From an uncultured Clostridia bacterium (GTDB lineage Bacteria; Bacillota; Clostridia; Christensenellales; UBA1242), in the NCBI GenBank assembly GCA_934771675.1, contig CAKVMF010000065.1, positions 1-5,906 of the forward strand: 5,906 bases of DNA. The letters are read 5' to 3'. This document shows, one piece after another, positions 5,455 to 5,906 of this stretch. The notes under the pieces are model-generated. The model was not told the DNA's origin. It worked only from the letters and a program-made list of their open reading frames with translations, and ran no database searches. Positions within the stretch are counted from its first letter, which is position 1. Each line of letters starts with the position of its first letter. The position numbers and the translations under genes are program-made.

Positions 5455-5906
5455 ATGAAAAAATCATCTGGAAAATCATTCAAAAATTTCTTTTCAAAGT
5501 TGTCAAAAATTTTGGTTTTTGTTATCACAATTTTTGCATCTTGTTTGCTTGCTGCTTGTAATGTCGATGCGGCAACAGAAACTGGTTATGATTCTGAAGG
5601 TAGACTTCGATTGCTTCAACCAGAACTTATCTATTACGAAAAAAATCCAAACGGAAAGACTGATGAATTTACCGGTTCTTTTCTTGTGCCAATGGAATAT
5701 TACTTCGATGCTTCCATTGATGACCAATTAACCTACATCAATGGGTTTGGCACAAGTGCAACAAAGGAAAACACTTATAACGACTTGGATCAAGCTGGTA
5801 GATATGCCGCTGCTGCAAGTATGAGCAAAATTGTTTACCCTGACTACACCTTTGTTGTTGATGGTGTGATATATCAAGTCCACGTTTCAGTTGATAAGAG
5901 CAAGCT
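5455..5906 (+). CDS. Lipoprotein, N-terminal part (runs off window); possibly YidC/Oxa1-type insertase
   Basis: The frame is open from the ATG at 5455 to the window end (150 full codons), so the gene is partial at its 3' end. The N-terminus has a long basic region (M-K-K through K18), a hydrophobic stretch (19-34) and a lipobox L-A-A-C with C35 as the predicted lipidated residue. The protein would therefore be exported and anchored to the outer face of the membrane. The mature part visible (36-150) is soluble, rich in Tyr, Asp and Thr, with G-Y-D-S-E-G-R-L-R-L-L-Q-P-E-L-I-Y-Y-E after the anchor. I do not firmly recognise it. YidC-type insertases of Firmicutes are lipoproteins, and some from uncultured Clostridia have a comparable extracellular N-terminal domain. 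That is a weak match of style only, and the diagnostic membrane helices would lie beyond the window. It has its own promoter and ribosome site and is probably a host gene. Confidence 0.85.
   Translation, partial: MKKSSGKSFKNFFSKLSKILVFVITIFASCLLAACNVDAATETGYDSEGRLRLLQPELIYYEKNPNGKTDEFTGSFLVPMEYYFDASIDDQLTYINGFGTSATKENTYNDLDQAGRYAAAASMSKIVYPDYTFVVDGVIYQVHVSVDKSK

Noticed and set aside
5358..5561. Plus-strand 67-codon open frame, including an ATG at 5424
   Set aside because: It overlaps the promoter and the start of the lipoprotein gene in another frame; the AAGGTGG site and lipoprotein signal support the frame at 5455.
5503..5731. Minus- and plus-strand open frames of about 70 codons
   Set aside because: Both are other-frame shadows of the lipoprotein gene, with no ribosome sites or family features.

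Overview
This is an AT-rich window (roughly 30% GC by eye) that reads with the standard bacterial code: TGG encodes Trp, and most starts have a Shine-Dalgarno (SD) site. Base composition, SD sites, one classical lipoprotein signal and the phage gene families together suggest a low-GC Firmicutes/Clostridia-like bacterium, probably an uncultured one, carrying tailed-phage genes. The taxonomic placement is inference.

Layout. The minus strand from about 3266 down to 27 is a tight phage packaging and head operon. It reads terminase large subunit (3266-1836), a small protein with a conserved-looking H-F-V-P-P-D motif (1843-1400), a 60-residue zinc-ribbon-like protein (1422-1240), and a portal protein (start best placed at 1259, stop at 27). 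Every junction overlaps by 8 to 23 bases, which indicates translational coupling. The portal frame stops early, next to a run of 20 A at the left edge. The protein is therefore truncated by a frameshift, by decay, or by a contig-end artefact.

A plus-strand gene (3350-4345) sits upstream of the terminase gene and is divergent from it. It encodes a secreted and membrane-anchored protein with a signal peptide, two SH3-like beta segments, one transmembrane helix and a cytoplasmic tail. Its perfect -10 box places the predicted transcription start on the A of its ATG, so the mRNA is probably leaderless. It ends exactly where a minus-strand gene (5017-4346) ends. That gene encodes a sigma-region-4-like helix-turn-helix protein, the kind of regulator that often precedes the terminase genes in phages of Gram-positive hosts.

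An AT-rich intergenic region (5018-5454) holds several dyads and a likely promoter. It separates this regulator from a plus-strand lipoprotein gene (5455 onward) that runs off the right edge.

Working together. The sigma-like protein could switch on the packaging and head operon. The terminase would then drive DNA into the portal-bearing procapsid. The plus-strand membrane protein is either a phage accessory (moron) gene with its own promoter or a host gene at a prophage boundary; the sequence alone cannot decide which. No integrase, tRNA, CRISPR array or insertion sequence is visible.
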